Origin: Euryarchaeota archaeon UBA89
GTDB taxonomy: Archaea > Thermoplasmatota > Poseidoniia > Poseidoniales > Thalassarchaeaceae
Assembly (NCBI GenBank): GCA_002495525.1
Contig: DAFS01000058.1
Location: forward strand, 1-40,361
DNA: 40,361 bases
Direction: 5' to 3'
The notes beneath the pieces were generated by a model, which searched no databases, was not told the DNA's origin, and was given only the letters and a program-made list of their open reading frames with translations. This document shows, one piece after another, positions 40,133-40,361 of this stretch. Made by a program: the position numbers and the translations under genes. Every line of letters starts with the position of its first letter. Within the stretch, counting starts at the first letter, position 1.

Positions 40133-40361
40133 ATGCTATCCGATAAAAGCCTAGAATTAATTTCTAATGAAGTCGGTTTAGAAGGGGATAATTCAAAATT
40201 TAAAACTCCATGGATGTATAAATTTCTTCTATTTATTTTACCAGTACCATTCCGGGCAATAACTAACATTCATTACCATGGATTAGAGAAAATACCAAAA
40301 AATAGTGCTGCGATTTTTGTTGCTAATCATACATCTCATGTTGATCCTTTTTTGAAAATTA
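40133..40361 (+). CDS. PlsC-type acyltransferase, 5' part (cut by window edge)
   Basis: The first 76 residues of a lysophosphatidate (1-acylglycerol-3-phosphate) acyltransferase-like protein. The catalytic motif HxxxxD is in FVANHTSHVDPFL (NHTSHVD), the end of the visible part. Before it are a hydrophobic segment (MYKFLLFILPVPFRAI) and IHYHGLEKIPKN, which matches the GxENIP-like approach to the motif. PlsC enzymes put a fatty acyl chain on glycerol phosphate in bacteria and eukaryotes. The start is fixed by an in-frame TGA immediately before the ATG. The rest is beyond the window, so substrate and completeness cannot be judged. In an archaeon, fatty-acyl transfer is unusual and worth noting. 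Confidence 0.85.
   Translation, partial: MLSDKSLELISNEVGLEGDNSKFKTPWMYKFLLFILPVPFRAITNIHYHGLEKIPKNSAAIFVANHTSHVDPFLKI

Noticed and set aside
1..40361. A defence island, prophage or integrated element
   Set aside because: No integrase, transposase, restriction-modification, CRISPR or toxin-antitoxin pair was recognised; the EVE and CPBP proteins alone do not make a defence system.

Overview
The window looks like a piece of an AT-rich archaeal chromosome, most likely a marine euryarchaeon of the Marine Group II (Poseidoniales) / Thermoplasmata kind. This is inferred from gene content, not from a search. Archaeal markers are a proteasome beta subunit, the KH/beta-CASP RNase aCPSF1 (FttA), archaeal SepF, a ZPR1 zinc-finger protein, a fused tRNA-splicing endonuclease, a geranylgeranyl reductase and an archaeal 7S SRP RNA. 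Genes are densely packed on both strands. Several are preceded by GAGGT-like Shine-Dalgarno sequences 6-8 nt before the start; others have none and may be leaderless. No phage, insertion sequence, CRISPR array or clear recent transfer was seen.

Layout: 1-1775 is a metal-homeostasis/oxidative-stress block: a cut-off zinc/manganese/nickel-type binding lipoprotein, a divergent NikR-like regulator, and nickel superoxide dismutase (sodN) overlapping its maturation protease (sodX). 1879-8892 holds a serA-like dehydrogenase, valS, a large RND/MMPL exporter and an EVE-domain protein. 8893-9276 is the only long stretch without a protein gene; it carries the SRP RNA on the minus strand and two perfect palindromes. 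9277-11269 has a CcmE-like heme chaperone of the Cys-type, pyrD and an unknown gene. 11400-16018 is a plus-strand run: topoisomerase I with an unusual repeat tail, geranylgeranyl reductase and an unknown membrane protein. 16015-21195 is a minus-strand run: mqnC (futalosine-route menaquinone), an M24 peptidase, a secreted PKD-like protein and a PfkB sugar kinase.

21222-29854 contains endA, a secreted M6 metalloprotease, tatC, a secreted membrane-anchored protein with a CxCH motif, the three-gene proton-translocating transhydrogenase (pntAA-pntAB-pntB) and a CPBP protease. 29964-40361 contains malate dehydrogenase, a Nudix hydrolase, tRNA-Pro(UGG), a zinc-ribbon protein, a small membrane protein, fttA, psmB, sepF, zpr1, trpS, a saccharopine-dehydrogenase-like gene, a secreted protein, and the 5' end of a PlsC-type acyltransferase at the edge.

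The genes suggest an aerobic or micro-aerobic heterotroph with menaquinone-linked respiration (mqnC, quinone-type pyrD, cytochrome c maturation), NADPH supply through transhydrogenase, nickel-based superoxide defence, protein secretion with exported peptidases, and possibly mixed archaeal/bacterial-type lipid chemistry (geranylgeranyl reductase plus PlsC). The points most worth a second look are the nickel/SOD block, the CxxxY CcmE with the CxCH exported protein, the PlsC gene, and the many convergent gene pairs that overlap or abut in a genome that encodes the termination factor FttA.
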